A stretch of 64,000 bases of DNA from Embiotoca jacksoni (taxonomy: Eukaryota > Chordata > Actinopteri > Embiotocidae), in assembly GCA_022577435.1 (NCBI GenBank), contig JAKOON010000002.1, forward strand, positions 4,864,501 to 4,928,500, in the 5' to 3' direction. The translations under genes were made by a program, and so were the position numbers. Positions 62,801-64,000 of this stretch are shown piece by piece. The first letter of the stretch is position 1. Each line of letters opens with the position of its first letter. The notes beneath the pieces are model-generated. The model saw nothing but the letters and a program-made list of their open reading frames with translations, made no database searches and was not told the DNA's origin.

Positions 62801-64000
62801 TTTGACAAAACAAATTTGACACCTTGGCATGAGAACAAGTCATCATTCCATACGGCCCAATCGAATTTCCTTTGTGACTGTTAGCTCTTTGGGACGGGAT
62901 GATGGGCTCAGAGGAAAATTACCTGAAAAGAACCAGTCGATTTTTTTTTTGTGTGTTATTACTAATCACATCTGGCCTGAAATTCCCCAGAAAAATCAGT
63001 TGGATGTGGCTGGACAGAGGGACGTCTTCGCAGTTTTGCTCAGCCTGCTGCCACCGTTACCCTCCAGGAGAAATGGAGTGAAAATGATTAGATGTAATGG
63101 AGGAGGATTCCTGTGGTTTTGCATCTTTTAGCTCATCATTTACACCTCAAGTATATAAACCACGTCACTGCCAACAAATATCCTAAAGCACAGGTGTCAA
63201 TTGTTTCTATTAATTTCAGATTGTGTCATGGATCATCCAGCGCATCCATCCAGCAGTTATTAAGTATGTCAGTCCGACCGTCAGACAGACAGACAGACAT
63301 CACCACCAATGCCATGCTGCTAGGATTACACACAAAAAAAGACATGTCATTTAATGTTCAGAGTGACCCCTCAAGGACATTTGAAATCTCTGCAGGTTGA
63401 TTTTTACGCCATACAGAGCGTTTTAGTTTAATATTTTACTTGAATTTAAAATGTGTCATGTGTCAGTGGGATTAATTTCATGAGTCTCTGGACCTCAACA
63501 ACCTGATAAAACTGTATTTAATCATATCATTTATGTGGTATTTTTACCTGAGAATGACACAGCTCAAGTCCAGGAAATATTTTCAGCGCTCGGGGGTTTT
63601 ATGTACGTCATTTTCATGCAGTTCCAAACACTCAATCAGTCCTAAACCCACAGGTTAACTCAGAAATGTCACACAATTTGTTATTACTGCAGTATTATCA
63701 ATCAGAAAGTAGACGGGTGCAAGGTGTTTATAGACATTTTTTTACAATCAATCCCAACTTTCTTTTTTACAGCTGCTCTTTTCAAGGCCGTCTAAACTGC
63801 GACGAGATGCCCCGGCACCTCATTCTCCGCTGTTGAGACGGCGACAAGAGGATCAGCGGCTCAGCTGACACACAAAAGGTTAAAAAAAAAATCTGATTTT
63901 CTGCTCTCTTGTAAATGTAACCAGTGACTCATACCAGACTGCCTTCAAAGCCGGCTCCCACTTCCAAACAGTTTCTGGGCAAATGACCAATGCTATCAAA
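62801..64000. other. No gene recognised
   Basis: A (CAGA)n run at 63282-63299. The 100-codon plus frame at 62829 has no recognised features. Confidence 0.5.

Overview
The window looks like a ray-finned (teleost) fish chromosome segment. It has one clear spliced protein-coding gene, large gene-poor stretches, Tc1/mariner transposon copies of types common in fish, tRNA-derived SINEs, piggyBac-like and other MITE-like elements, and an unusually dense set of long CA/TG arrays. No bacterial, organellar, rRNA, CRISPR or operon structure is visible. The organism assignment is inferred from repeat types recognised from memory, not from a database search.

Region by region: (1) 1-7.5 kb holds the main gene, a hyaluronidase-family (glycosyl hydrolase 56) gene on the minus strand. 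Six coding exons (7468 down to 2461) were rebuilt from splice sites; all introns are phase 0 and the protein is 563 residues with a signal peptide, hyaluronidase fold, partial EGF-like module, Ser/Thr/Pro-rich stalk and GPI-type hydrophobic tail. Four of the five residues that do catalysis in human HYAL1 are replaced, so it is probably a non-enzymatic paralogue. (2) 7.5-16.6 kb is intergenic, with a full-length but decayed Tc1 copy and a degenerate tandem repeat. (3) 16.7-17.05 kb has an unrecognised minus-strand frame with a convincing signal peptide. (4) 18.8-27.3 kb is repeat territory: a SINE, two internally deleted Tc1 copies of different families, and a mariner copy. (5) 28-30.1 kb is a microsatellite cluster. 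(6) 30.9-39 kb has a second SINE copy, a pair of related repeats and a piggyBac-like MITE with TTAA duplications. (7) 39.7-40.5 kb has facing CA and TG arrays directly upstream of a second signal-peptide-like frame on the plus strand. (8) 40.8-64 kb holds a MITE family in two opposite copies, mariner fragments, a 1.4 kb pyrimidine-rich tract, many CA/TG arrays, and a second copy of the 11.8 kb repeat. No gene was recognised there.

Apart from the hyaluronidase-like gene, coding calls are candidates only. Most other open frames are short, made of dinucleotide repeats, or shadows of transposon remnants. Several single-copy stretches (25.07-25.27, 27.5-27.83, 61.2-61.8 kb) look like possible conserved regulatory DNA, which cannot be decided without an alignment.
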